Source: Sergeia podlipaevii | Lineage: Eukaryota; Euglenozoa; Kinetoplastea; Trypanosomatida; Trypanosomatidae | Direction of reading: 5' to 3' | DNA length: 40,313 nt | Assembly (NCBI GenBank): GCA_030849805.1 | Contig: JASANZ010002058.1 | Span: forward strand, 1-40,313 | In this document: positions 30,001 through 37,603 of the stretch, piece by piece | How positions within the stretch are numbered: the first letter of the stretch is position 1 | How the letters are laid out: each line of letters starts with the position of its first letter | Made by a program: the position numbers and the translations under genes | The notes under the pieces: model-generated | The model's input: the letters and a program-made list of their open reading frames with translations, nothing else | The model's database searches: none | Told to the model about the DNA's origin: nothing

Positions 30001-33000
30001 GCTATCTAGCACATAGCGATACGCCTTGGATCCTTTATTGCTCTTGGTGATGGCGCGCGTCTCAGTTCCTGAGACAGCAGGGGGAAAAACAGCTGGCTGA
30101 AGAATGGCCTCGGCGGCGGAAGAAGAAGGAAAACAACGGAGCCACCGCTGCACAGTGGTGGTCTCCGTACCGCTACCCTCTACGTGCCGCCGCAGCACGA
30201 TCACCTCGCCTCGATCCCCGATATAAAAATCAATAACATCCTCCAGCACGCATTCAAGCACCAAGTCGTTGGGCTGAGACTTTGACCTCCCTGCTGCTGC
30301 TGCTGCTGCTGGAGCGTAGATAAACTGCACTGCAGGCAGTCCGTAGAGGCGTAGCTCGCTAAAACGTTCGCCAGACTGCACGCATTGACGCTGTAAGAGC
30401 ACGGCAGCAATGGTGTCGTTGTTCACCAGCAATTGCGCCTGTGACGCCAACACAGCGGTCACGTTCGATGACTTCTCCGCAGAGATGTCAGCATCTGAAT
30501 CTGCGTCTGCTGCGACAGCGTGGCCAGGAAATGCTGGAATGATTACTCTCGCTGCCTCTCTCCCGCCATGTAGCAAGGGACCATTTACCTCTACCGCCAC
30601 CACCATCGTAGAAGAAGCAGAGGGGGAGAAGGAGAGGGGGGAGCCCTCAGCGCTCGCCTCCCAGCGAGTCACGCACGTGGTGACCTCCGCCTCATCGCTC
30701 ATGTGACGATCGCTTATAGCTGCTGGGGTAGAGGTAGCCTCCGGCTCTTCCAGAATAACCGACGCATGTGCCGCCATCGGCACGCGCGCACCACCGCAGG
30801 ATACCAATGCCTGAACTGGCCCCAAGCTTTCCAGCTCGCAGGGTGGAAGGTGCAGCTGCAACTTAACAGTGTCACGCTCCAGCTGGTGTACGATGTTGGC
30901 ATCAAGTAAGATGCTAGCTTCTAGATGAAGCAAAACCCCGTCGTCTGAAGCCACGCCACCAGTCAGGCGCCATTCAGTACACTTCACAGTTCCGGCATGA
31001 GAGGGAATAGGTGAAGCAGCAGCAGCAGCAGCAGCGGTACTGTGGCTTTTCCCCTCTTGCTCTTCTTGCTGAGGATCCAAAGGGCCATACTTGGCCTCAA
31101 GCTGCTTCAACAGACGTGCGGTGTCACCCGCCACACTGCGTAGCAGAGCGGGAGCCAGTTTTACCTTTTCCGGGCATCTTGCCTCCATAAAGTGCAGTAC
31201 CTGTGCCTCTCCCTCCAGCGCCGGTGCGGTAGCAGTAATAGGGTTAGCCTCGTGTTTTGTGTCAGCAGTCGCCTGTGCATCGTTGCGTATCTGACGCAGG
31301 AGGGCGCTTGTGATGATGTCCAATGGAGAGTCACTGTCCACAGTTGGCGACACACAAAGAGGAGCAATCATAAGCGCGGTTGCGACCAGTCGCTGGCCAC
31401 CTTCCTCCTCTATATTGCGCTGAGAAAAGAGCACCACGCCTTTGCATCTCCCTAGCACGGGAGCAAGTGTGTCACTTTCGGTACGTCCGCGACTATCCGT
31501 GTGTGTGGGTGTACGAGCGAGAGCAATCGGTGCGCATGGCACCGCGGATTCCCCGTCGTCGGTTCCACTACAAAGCAGACCAGCAACGAGCGTGTCACCG
31601 GCGTCCTCCAGAGGCCGTTGTTGGCGATCCGCAATGCGATCTCTCTGTGCAGCGGATGCATCGATCATGGAGAGGGCGTAAACAGAACAGCACCCGAGCG
31701 CGAGAAAGCCCTCCACGCGGTAGATAGAAGCCGTCAAGTCCACCATCACTGCGGCCACCACGCCAGAAGCAAAGTAGGCAACAAAGCGGTAGCGGCGGAC
31801 AGACGTAAACTGCGCGGTCTGCGGCGTCGGCTTGCCCAGTTCAATGGGGCGGCTTTTCCATAGGGGGAGTACGTGAGCCGCACGCAACTCGCCGTATAAC
31901 TGATAAAGCGGGAGCAATAAATGTCGGCAGAAGAGTCCTGCTGCGCGCTGCTTCGCAAAGCTTGTGTGCTTCTGGCGTCCGAAGCGGTAGCTTGAGGTGC
32001 GTATGGTGCCGTCTGCGCTGTGGATGTGGAGCAGTTCCAGCTTGTTCACTAGCAGCTGCGTTGTAGGAGCTAGCGAGAAGCGAGGCACAATGCTTGTGAG
32101 CACCACGTGTGCGTCTGGTGCGGGAGGACTTCGTATTCCTCTCCCTTCGCTTTCAACTGCTGAGGTAACGGCTCCGCTCGCCAACCTGGAAAAGTGTGGG
32201 CGTACAGGCGATACGGCAGTGGCGTCGCTGGCACGGCCAGCATTCAGACTGCACCCGTTCGCCTCCACACCAGCACGCGCGGCGGTGGCGGATGGTGCGT
32301 GAGCGAGTGGGATACTCCCACACGGCACCAACTGAGTGCTGCCCGCAACATCCATCGCGCCAGCGCCCCTACCATTAATGTCTCCAGGTGAGCACACAGC
32401 ATCACCACCACCGCGATCTTCCACCCAATCCTGCTGATACGCGCCATCTGCTGCCACAATATTCGTGTAGCGTCGAGCCGGCTTGAGAGACTGGACCGTG
32501 TAGAGGGTTACATGCTGATCTTTGCGTGATGTCTGCCAGTCCTTGGGGTGAGCGGGGGCTGCCACGCCGTCCTCCTTTGGGCCGCACGTAACGCAGAGCA
32601 ACATGTGCGCCGACACATGATGCCATTCAATCTTTTCAATGATCTGGGTTCCGAGGGAGGCAGTGAGGCCTTTGCTAGCAAACTGCAAGCAATTTCTCCT
32701 TCCTCCTCGATAGTGCATCGGTGATGGCGTGGCAGCCAATGACGACGACGACGACGCTTCTCCTCCTCTCTCATCGTCACCGACACTACAACTGCCCCTG
32801 ACCCATTTATTAGCAAACACAACTATCGTGGAAGACTGAAGCACCAGTGCAATATGGTAGTTTGTCGGGCACACCGCAAGCATGCGGTATGCACCAACCG
32901 ACCTCCACACTATGCAATCCAGTGCATCGTCCTGCTCTGCTGCGCCGGGTCTTGAGCAGGACTGATTACTAGCAGCAGCGGAAGTGACTCCTTGTACGCC

Positions 33001-33993
33001 TCTCACTACATTTGCCTCGTTACAACCGGACTGAGCGTTGCTTCCCATGCCTTTGGAGTAACCGCGGATACCCCCTTCAGGTGCTTCTTCGCGTTGCTGT
33101 TGCTGTTGTTGTTGTGATGCCTGCGCGAGAGAAACGAGAACAACCTCATCGTTGTAGAGCACGCAGAGATACTCGTCACGACCACCAACGTAAACTATCG
33201 ACAATGCATCGCACCTGCGAGTCTCGAATCGAAGCACTAGAGGCTCCTGTCTCTTGTCGTTGCTGTTGTTGGCACTGCTACCCACGTCATTGTAGTTGTA
33301 AATGCTGAGATCGTGAAGCGGCCTAGGAGACGATGATGATGAAGACAACAATGGATACTCCACGCCAGCGTATGTGGGCGGAATGCAGCTGCGTCTCTGC
33401 GCCAGCTTCGGCAGCGCGCTCTTCCATCCGCTAGACGAGCGCAGTGCGGAAGATGGTGTCGCAGCAGAAGTGACGCGCGAAGCTCTGCAAGGCTCAAGTA
33501 CAGAGAGATAGCGACACGATAAGCCGCCAGTGCTGCCAGCGTTGATAGCCTCCGCCATATCGGCTTTATTGCTTGCGCCAGCGCTGCCACGTTGAGGAGC
33601 GTGAGAGCCACTCATCCCAGGAGAGGCTCCGCCGCTAGTGCCGCGACAGCCCTGCCATATGATGTCCGCGTCCTCTAACGCAAATAGAAAGATACCCGCT
33701 GAGGTGGCTACCGCGATGTGAATTGTATAATTGCATACACATATACACAGACATTGTACGCACGGCTGCTCACAGCTTTCACTGCTGCCACATGTAGTGG
33801 CAGTGACTGCGGCAGCATTAGTGAATAAGGGAGCACTAGCGGCCACGCAACTTCCCTGCTTCAGAATAACAAGTCTGTCGCCGCCTGTGATGAGCGCCGT
33901 ACGCAACAGCCCATTTGGATTAAAACAATGCGCAATGTGCGAGTACGACTGGGGAAAATATACTCCGGCCTCTTTGTTAGCAGTTGCTGTCAT
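24040..33993 (-). CDS. Rav1/DMXL (rabconnectin-3) homologue, V-ATPase assembly WD-repeat protein
   Basis: A 3317-residue protein, close to human DMXL1/2 (about 3000) and much longer than yeast Rav1 (about 1350). Rav1 in the RAVE complex and DMXL in metazoans promote assembly of the V1 and V0 parts of the vacuolar H+-ATPase. The diagnostic part is at about 1680-1870: ASRMVITASYLWAAMSDSQA, later YAVAGKVATLAALCKLQNN, a FFSRDFTDEHNRSAASANAF block and GAAFFVLAGDVRSAAQVIMQ, which follow the Rav1 C-terminal domain pattern (...LARDFS, NAFALLG, AAFFLLAG). Residues 1 to about 800 contain degenerate WD-type repeats beginning HCFNPNGLLRTALITGG. The C-terminus (about 2870-3317) has further WD repeats (HPHLPFFIAG, FAYSHNGYLFACGLQDGSVACY). 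Low-complexity Gln, Ala and Ser runs interrupt it. An acidic DSDDEEE patch lies near 2085. The frame opens at 34155, but the acceptor at 34046-34047 favours the ATG at 33993. Confidence 0.88.
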   Translation of the reverse strand: MTATANKEAGVYFPQSYSHIAHCFNPNGLLRTALITGGDRLVILKQGSCVAASAPLFTNAAAVTATTCGSSESCEQPCVQCLCICVCNYTIHIAVATSAGIFLFALEDADIIWQGCRGTSGGASPGMSGSHAPQRGSAGASNKADMAEAINAGSTGGLSCRYLSVLEPCRASRVTSAATPSSALRSSSGWKSALPKLAQRRSCIPPTYAGVEYPLLSSSSSSPRPLHDLSIYNYNDVGSSANNSNDKRQEPLVLRFETRRCDALSIVYVGGRDEYLCVLYNDEVVLVSLAQASQQQQQQQREEAPEGGIRGYSKGMGSNAQSGCNEANVVRGVQGVTSAAASNQSCSRPGAAEQDDALDCIVWRSVGAYRMLAVCPTNYHIALVLQSSTIVVFANKWVRGSCSVGDDERGGEASSSSSLAATPSPMHYRGGRRNCLQFASKGLTASLGTQIIEKIEWHHVSAHMLLCVTCGPKEDGVAAPAHPKDWQTSRKDQHVTLYTVQSLKPARRYTNIVAADGAYQQDWVEDRGGGDAVCSPGDINGRGAGAMDVAGSTQLVPCGSIPLAHAPSATAARAGVEANGCSLNAGRASDATAVSPVRPHFSRLASGAVTSAVESEGRGIRSPPAPDAHVVLTSIVPRFSLAPTTQLLVNKLELLHIHSADGTIRTSSYRFGRQKHTSFAKQRAAGLFCRHLLLPLYQLYGELRAAHVLPLWKSRPIELGKPTPQTAQFTSVRRYRFVAYFASGVVAAVMVDLTASIYRVEGFLALGCCSVYALSMIDASAAQRDRIADRQQRPLEDAGDTLVAGLLCSGTDDGESAVPCAPIALARTPTHTDSRGRTESDTLAPVLGRCKGVVLFSQRNIEEEGGQRLVATALMIAPLCVSPTVDSDSPLDIITSALLRQIRNDAQATADTKHEANPITATAPALEGEAQVLHFMEARCPEKVKLAPALLRSVAGDTARLLKQLEAKYGPLDPQQEEQEGKSHSTAAAAAAASPIPSHAGTVKCTEWRLTGGVASDDGVLLHLEASILLDANIVHQLERDTVKLQLHLPPCELESLGPVQALVSCGGARVPMAAHASVILEEPEATSTPAAISDRHMSDEAEVTTCVTRWEASAEGSPLSFSPSASSTMVVAVEVNGPLLHGGREAARVIIPAFPGHAVAADADSDADISAEKSSNVTAVLASQAQLLVNNDTIAAVLLQRQCVQSGERFSELRLYGLPAVQFIYAPAAAAAAGRSKSQPNDLVLECVLEDVIDFYIGDRGEVIVLRRHVEGSGTETTTVQRWLRCFPSSSAAEAILQPAVFPPAVSGTETRAITKSNKGSKAYRYVLDSTWPSVSSTPPALCAITCLPTVEVSTHSGGRRHHAATQFIGASARCDYLRSWYAQCNVNSPPNNSCAEVRLVAQYHPDVVMQLISLGQWQLLKEILHRVAAATSTAVAATATATASASAVVRTMEEVKEEKEETGKTAQGSDKGTPKRGASSSLAPLHSGELVTAEDVVCTLCHGALPQALHAFTSADAVADHPQPLSPLALDLDGPEMRAATAAGASDEAAGNNTSTKASRGLSGLFEVFAEDTVLEDLALLLPQVTLSRLGTRSQLALLCVVESLSATRVLARSVDEAAARYFLFYTLAGLRKRLRLPGYEVQCQGTVGACVSGGGVAKSEKELNPSSILVFATGKTASRMVITASYLWAAMSDSQAVLLEKLFPPDSTRQPQSLPQTSSLSPPPSGVSSQTAMLNWAEVEASGVAYWAQTAQQLRVLAERVAKAQYLASKDIPSCALMYAVAGKVATLAALCKLQNNPRLHTFFSRDFTDEHNRSAASANAFAAVGKNMPLYGAAFFVLAGDVRSAAQVIMQRYGNPLLALFVLRATAMGGSTTAATSGGVGVTLAAASTALPSSSSPSAFCTVRTQQQEDIQWYMDQRTAEAASCGDLDMWEQACLAWVMGPTEAKVAALRRLAAHTTSHPEVLSALRYARDRVSCLAHRGSSGGGSLDEDSMTFLPASRELICLLRLGRYCLARQLQMCAVLHYSDAQRLLERVLVEAQALDERRKQQQQQQQGRKNQKLANSKFQGNFDTGTLVFKGFGDSDDEEEKTTSPSDGLPSSVPSETQMHLGDDTETSADFELSQIAVQALREELHYAQRSLSQTRERHSTGSASDDAATGENRSFGATESIVLANVKDLLLCAVQGGGFAQLESRLTKLVKEVYPLMWQTASQHGQLQQQQELGKSKSDDGSGRLAMLLVSMVRLLLSEMAAYTRNYLVAAALHHILPLTDPSQFSSTNAARAVADFMTTLYDTTVQLRALMVAQMREKQAEEAQLVLGGDDVGRNGFRGSSNNEKAHASGEDAAEPVEEPVHKSIWDTLLPSNSDPTTATMTTSAAGDTCVEGTTTGVGTTMPTRAGAVPLPQSTFLLSESEQVASVFAWFSLGEYMNACRLWRQCSKQDDDQQQQQQNQEAESLPNREDCAIATATSLRAVQQQQVRLQCHLLLCCGACYATLRFNMLAEETYTRLSEAEVRAGGGASASECIISNSNGLYIETEGALRDMMELLSAKLASTPVTLGFSSPVASSALMLQQLCYSYLALFQFNAIPVASAHVSTAAYVALLRVSCAAHAGASHLLQALEDHDEGVEEEGMCGASGGGSSRGKSLGLRSSSEFFLLRHSSDALAQLDDLDPSSTATENSVVSTNPVLRAVEAAWLRRHHTHGTLRRLLLRLCLRGGLADFPLPTDRLLLSQSSHSILHVDFDRSSCDSVVWSTEAGTGVTHGFREVLAGDNEHVLLSQMPERNIATEVFSAGLSMQLQRLHLGSPVAPVPASSSSPPPVLASSISSSSCTSRVPLGPTAQESTGSEGAAAAADASKARQVLLRRPLLCVSARAMLSSHPHLPFFIAGQQQQQGGNIDLYPFASNEAVATFQCPRRTCTATQFAYSHNGYLFACGLQDGSVACYRFTATALGCTPCFYYARLFVPPSGPKAVLFCGARASLLVAVGVIREPHVARRVKLNSCLVATMGGGGGGGRAAAAAAGTLAKQGAPRSPSEGYITPKESALHTPTSSSSLHAATFLSPQSHQRRSAAVSAEVGEIVVLDTTLYPGDPLVRCALPFVPEYAVYIAPLDAVLCVSSEGLMAVYQIYGDGGLTVIGEASLQAVLRAGNSCAASSLQAQTGGGVLGAAALRFTASPSTPPPPPTVTCVAVSAFDNLVALGTSDGAALVLTIEEIGESIAERKAFGKQRGEEDYYYTQSSAPGTRGARSYLEGRTYSVLSKATMVHVAPQRTSHSAVEDLVFTPSVLLAGLRDGKLVAAVLIPHVLRQLVTTGRG

Positions 33994-34640
33994 GCTACCG
34001 TGTGTGTTTGTGTGTGTGTGTGCGCGCGCTTCCTCTCTCCCGATGCTATGGTGATTATAAATTGGTTTAAGAAAGAAAAGTACTTCACCTTGTTCGATAA
34101 GAGAGTACTTCTCTCTCCCTCCCTCCCCTCTGCTCTCGGATGTCGAGTCACACAATATTGTATTCCCTTCTTCCTCTTTTGGCGCCTATCTCCGTAGTAG
34201 CGGTATTTCTTTTTTTTTTTTTTCTCAGTTCTCTTCTTTCTTTAAAAAAAAAAGTTTTTTTTATAAGTAAAGAATATATGCTTGCCGATAAACAGATGAT
34301 GAAAGAGGGGTGCAAAGCAGCACCAAAGCCCCTTCTTTGTGTATTTTTCCTTCTCTATATTTTTTTGCTATTGTTAGAGTGGAAAAACTGCTAAAATGTG
34401 AGAAAAAGGGAAAAAGAAGAAAATATTCATTCTATAAAAAAAAAAAACTAAATCGTCCTAGTAATTGAACAACAAAGAAAGAGAGAACATACTAAGCGTG
34501 CACACCTTCACGCAAAAACAAAAAGCCATGGTGATATCTATGTTCTCTTTTATATTCTCTTTTTTTTCCGCTTGTTATAAAACCACGCTTTCCCCTCATG
34601 AGAACACACGCGTGTAAAGATCATCAACTCCTCATCACAC
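33994..34640. other. Intergenic region between Rav1/DMXL and the 811-residue protein gene
   Basis: The first 90 bases hold the Rav1 leader, with a polypyrimidine tract at 34070-34081 (sense CTTTTCTTTCTT) and an AG at 34046-34047 giving a leader of about 52 bases. The rest is AT-rich with a T15 run at 34209-34223 and an A11-G-T8 inverted run at 34242-34261. No gene is seen. Confidence 0.7.
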
Positions 34641-37076
34641 TCAGAGGAGCGGAATGCCTTTGGCAAGAACTCTATTGGTCCACGCTACTAGCGCCACCTC
34701 CTCCGCCTCTCCCACCTCTGGCGATACACTCGCATCCAGTGCAGCCTGCACCACCAGCAGCTGCCCAATACCATTCTCACGTGCGTATACGTAGAGGCGA
34801 CGAGCGAGCAAGCCAACATCAAGCCAGCACGACCACGCCTCACCATCGAGCACGGAAGAATTCACAGTGTCTTTGTGACCACTTCCATCCCCCTTCACCG
34901 CCATCACCCGCTTGGCGCACTTGCCTCTCTTTCGAACATCCAGCACGCCAGCTCTAAGCATGGAGCTCGGCTTGAACACATTGCCGAGGTTCTTAGCGCC
35001 AGTGTCATAAAAATACTCAGAAACGACGTAGTCGATATAATCAGAGGCGCTGCGGCCATCTGCAATAAGGCTCCAAGTAGCAGAGTAGCGATTGCTGCTG
35101 CACGCAGTAGCCGCTGTGGCCTCTGCTGATGCTGCCTCCTCACCGCCGTCGAATGCCTCGCTAGCAGCAGAAGCCACCATGACACTCGCATGCACCGTCA
35201 TCGCACCAAGCGTACTGAAGCACTGTGAGGCACACGGCACCACCACCGCCCCGCGGAGCCGAGACTCCCCAGCTGGGATCGCAAGCACAAGTTGGCCCTG
35301 CCTGTACAGCGTGGCAGGTCCACAGTGGCACAAGGAGGTCCATGACTGTGTCAAAGGAGTAACAAAGGAAAAGACGCGGTCAAGCATGGCACCAACACCT
35401 CGAGCTGACCTTACCCACAGTGCCTCATTGATGACATTCCCTTCCGCTACAGAAACTTTTTCTGCTCCTTCGTCTCTCTCTTTCACTCCACAGGCAGCTC
35501 CTCCTTGTTCCTTTTCCCTCCCTCCCTCCTCCGCCATGGCAGCATCATCACTGTCCGCAAAGGTGAGGATCACCACCGCGCTGTCGCCTTGCACACGAGG
35601 TGCAAGCAACCGCAGCACCAGCACCATCGCCGCACTCTCCGCGGACGCCTCACCTCCTCTACCACAGCGCAGTGCATAAAGCGTACTCCGAGGCGGCAGT
35701 GGTGGCTCCGTGGCGGCAGCGAGGCCAGGCACCCCACTTGTAGTCTCCTCCATGGATGCCATCACGGCTGCCGCAAGTACCTCCTCGGAAGGCACAAAGC
35801 GGGTCGCGTCACGCAGCTTCACAAGTTCCCATGTTGGCTGATGCTTTCTCATGTGCAGCTCCAGAGCCATCTCGATGGAAAGGTAGTTGTATCGGGAGAC
35901 AAAGGGAACTTTCATGAGCGGGAGAGCTACGACGGCAAAGCACTGCGTGTCTTCCGCATGATCTCTTCCTCGCCCACTTGAGCGCAGACGAGCAGAGAAG
36001 AGCAAGTCCTCCGACTCCAGCTTCAATGCATGCCGAACAATGTGACGCAGTCTTACTGCCTGAGCGTCAGAACATCGTCTTCCGAGATTCCATTGCGCGT
36101 TGTACAAGGAACCAAACCCGAAAGAGTACCTCACGTCCTCACCCTTCACACCACCGTCACCACAGCTGTCGCCGCTGCAGCTGCTTCCTCTACCATGACG
36201 GGACTCGCATCTCTCCATCGCGGTAAAGGAAGGCGACGCAAGCATCACCAGGCCCCCTCCGCGCCGTGTGAGCAGCGCCACGGACACCATAGTAGTTGAT
36301 TCCTCACCGAGTGTGTGCGGAGAGCACAGCTGCAATGGCGGTGATGGGCCTGCGCTTGCAGGGGCACTACCACTTTTCATAAAAGAGAAAGTAGAATCCT
36401 TCACGCCACTACCACTACTTGTACTGGCACACCAGCCACCTGCGCCATGTGGACTCCCATTGTAAAACCAAGCAAAGGTCGAGAGACGGCAAGCTGGACT
36501 GACGTACTTGTTCATGGTGTCCCCCATAATTCTCTGCGCAAGTGCATCTGTTGCGGGTGACTTCCCCTCCAGTACATCGAGCACCACGTAGAGATGCATA
36601 CGGTGCGAGTGAAGCAACCGACGTGCGAGTGAAAGGCCTTCACCCCCTTCTGCTGCTGGGGAGTCACGCAGCATGCCGAGTGTGATCTCGGTGGACCACA
36701 CCTGGAGGGCTGGCCTTTCAGAGTGGCGAGTAGGCAGTGCGTCAAGCACACTTTGTTGAGTGTCCGCCGAGCACATTCGCACTGCTTCCGCGCTGCCACC
36801 TTCTGCATCGATAATGCGAGGGAGAAATACTTCAGTGACATACACGACGTCACGCAGCTGGTCCAGGCGGGCAAAGCGTGCGGTATTACTAAAAAACCCA
36901 TACCTCTCGCTCCCACTGCTACTGCCGCTGCCGTCATTGCAATAAGTGTCCTCCTCGCCGTCCTGTACCACGACTGAGCGACGTACAACATGAGACTGCA
37001 CGTCCGCGCACCAGTGCTTCGGTGCGAGTAAAGTGCCCGTTGAAAATCCCGGTACAGACACTTCCTCTAGTTCCAT
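34641..37076 (-). CDS. Unrecognised 811-residue protein
   Basis: I do not recognise a family. The protein is long, complex and clearly coding. It has no convincing signal peptide and no long hydrophobic segment, so it is probably soluble. The N-terminal part (about 1-150) has blocks such as RLDQLRDVVYVTEVFLPRII and LQVWSTEITLGML that look folded. Ser/Gly-rich inserts lie near 50-58, 215-245 and 295-305, and acidic Glu-rich stretches near 520-545. The C-terminal ~150 residues (SDYIDYVVSEYFYDTGAKN, CWLDVGLLARRLYVYARENG) are again complex and likely structured. The start is the first ATG; a T/C-rich tract at about 37100-37110 on the sense strand and AG at 37083-37084 or 37079-37080 give a very short leader. 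It lies between a transporter and Rav1/DMXL, which says little about its role. Probably trypanosomatid-specific, by inference. Confidence 0.85.
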   Translation of the reverse strand: MELEEVSVPGFSTGTLLAPKHWCADVQSHVVRRSVVVQDGEEDTYCNDGSGSSSGSERYGFFSNTARFARLDQLRDVVYVTEVFLPRIIDAEGGSAEAVRMCSADTQQSVLDALPTRHSERPALQVWSTEITLGMLRDSPAAEGGEGLSLARRLLHSHRMHLYVVLDVLEGKSPATDALAQRIMGDTMNKYVSPACRLSTFAWFYNGSPHGAGGWCASTSSGSGVKDSTFSFMKSGSAPASAGPSPPLQLCSPHTLGEESTTMVSVALLTRRGGGLVMLASPSFTAMERCESRHGRGSSCSGDSCGDGGVKGEDVRYSFGFGSLYNAQWNLGRRCSDAQAVRLRHIVRHALKLESEDLLFSARLRSSGRGRDHAEDTQCFAVVALPLMKVPFVSRYNYLSIEMALELHMRKHQPTWELVKLRDATRFVPSEEVLAAAVMASMEETTSGVPGLAAATEPPLPPRSTLYALRCGRGGEASAESAAMVLVLRLLAPRVQGDSAVVILTFADSDDAAMAEEGGREKEQGGAACGVKERDEGAEKVSVAEGNVINEALWVRSARGVGAMLDRVFSFVTPLTQSWTSLCHCGPATLYRQGQLVLAIPAGESRLRGAVVVPCASQCFSTLGAMTVHASVMVASAASEAFDGGEEAASAEATAATACSSNRYSATWSLIADGRSASDYIDYVVSEYFYDTGAKNLGNVFKPSSMLRAGVLDVRKRGKCAKRVMAVKGDGSGHKDTVNSSVLDGEAWSCWLDVGLLARRLYVYARENGIGQLLVVQAALDASVSPEVGEAEEVALVAWTNRVLAKGIPLL

Positions 37077-37603
37077 GGCTGACTATTTGAGCGTACAATA
37101 AAAAGAAAAAATGAACTTTTCTTCCCTCCAGCTAATATATATATACTTTTTTTTTCAAGAAGAAAAAGAGAGTTTAGGATCAGTTACAAAAAAAAAAGAA
37201 AAAAAAAACAGGCTCAAAGAGCAATTACGCAATATCAGTTGTTCTACATGGCTCGAGACTGAAGTTCCATTAGTCCACCAGCATGATAAATTCTATTTTA
37301 CTATTACTAAGCAGCGGAACAGCAAGAATTAAAAAAAAAAAAAAAACACCGCTTTAAGATATAAGGTATATAATTTTTTTAAAAAGTTCACCGCCGGGGT
37401 AAAAACAAACAAACAGACAAAATACAAACTGCGGAAGCCTCGAGTTGTGCATATTGGTTTAATCCAAATCGTAGAAATAGAGTGGACATGGATGACCAGC
37501 CTGAATCTCCAAAATAATAGAAAAAACAACGGAGAGGAAGAGTGGGGGGAGGGAGGGGTAAGCCAAAGAAAGAAAAAAAAGAGAAAATGCAGAACAAAAA
37601 CGC
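37077..37603. other. Intergenic region between the 811-residue protein and transporter genes
   Basis: It holds the leader of the 811-residue gene and A-rich runs near 37188-37210 and 37330-37346 (polypyrimidine on the sense strand), with a more complex island at about 37210-37325 that contains no meaningful open frame. No gene is seen. Confidence 0.7.
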
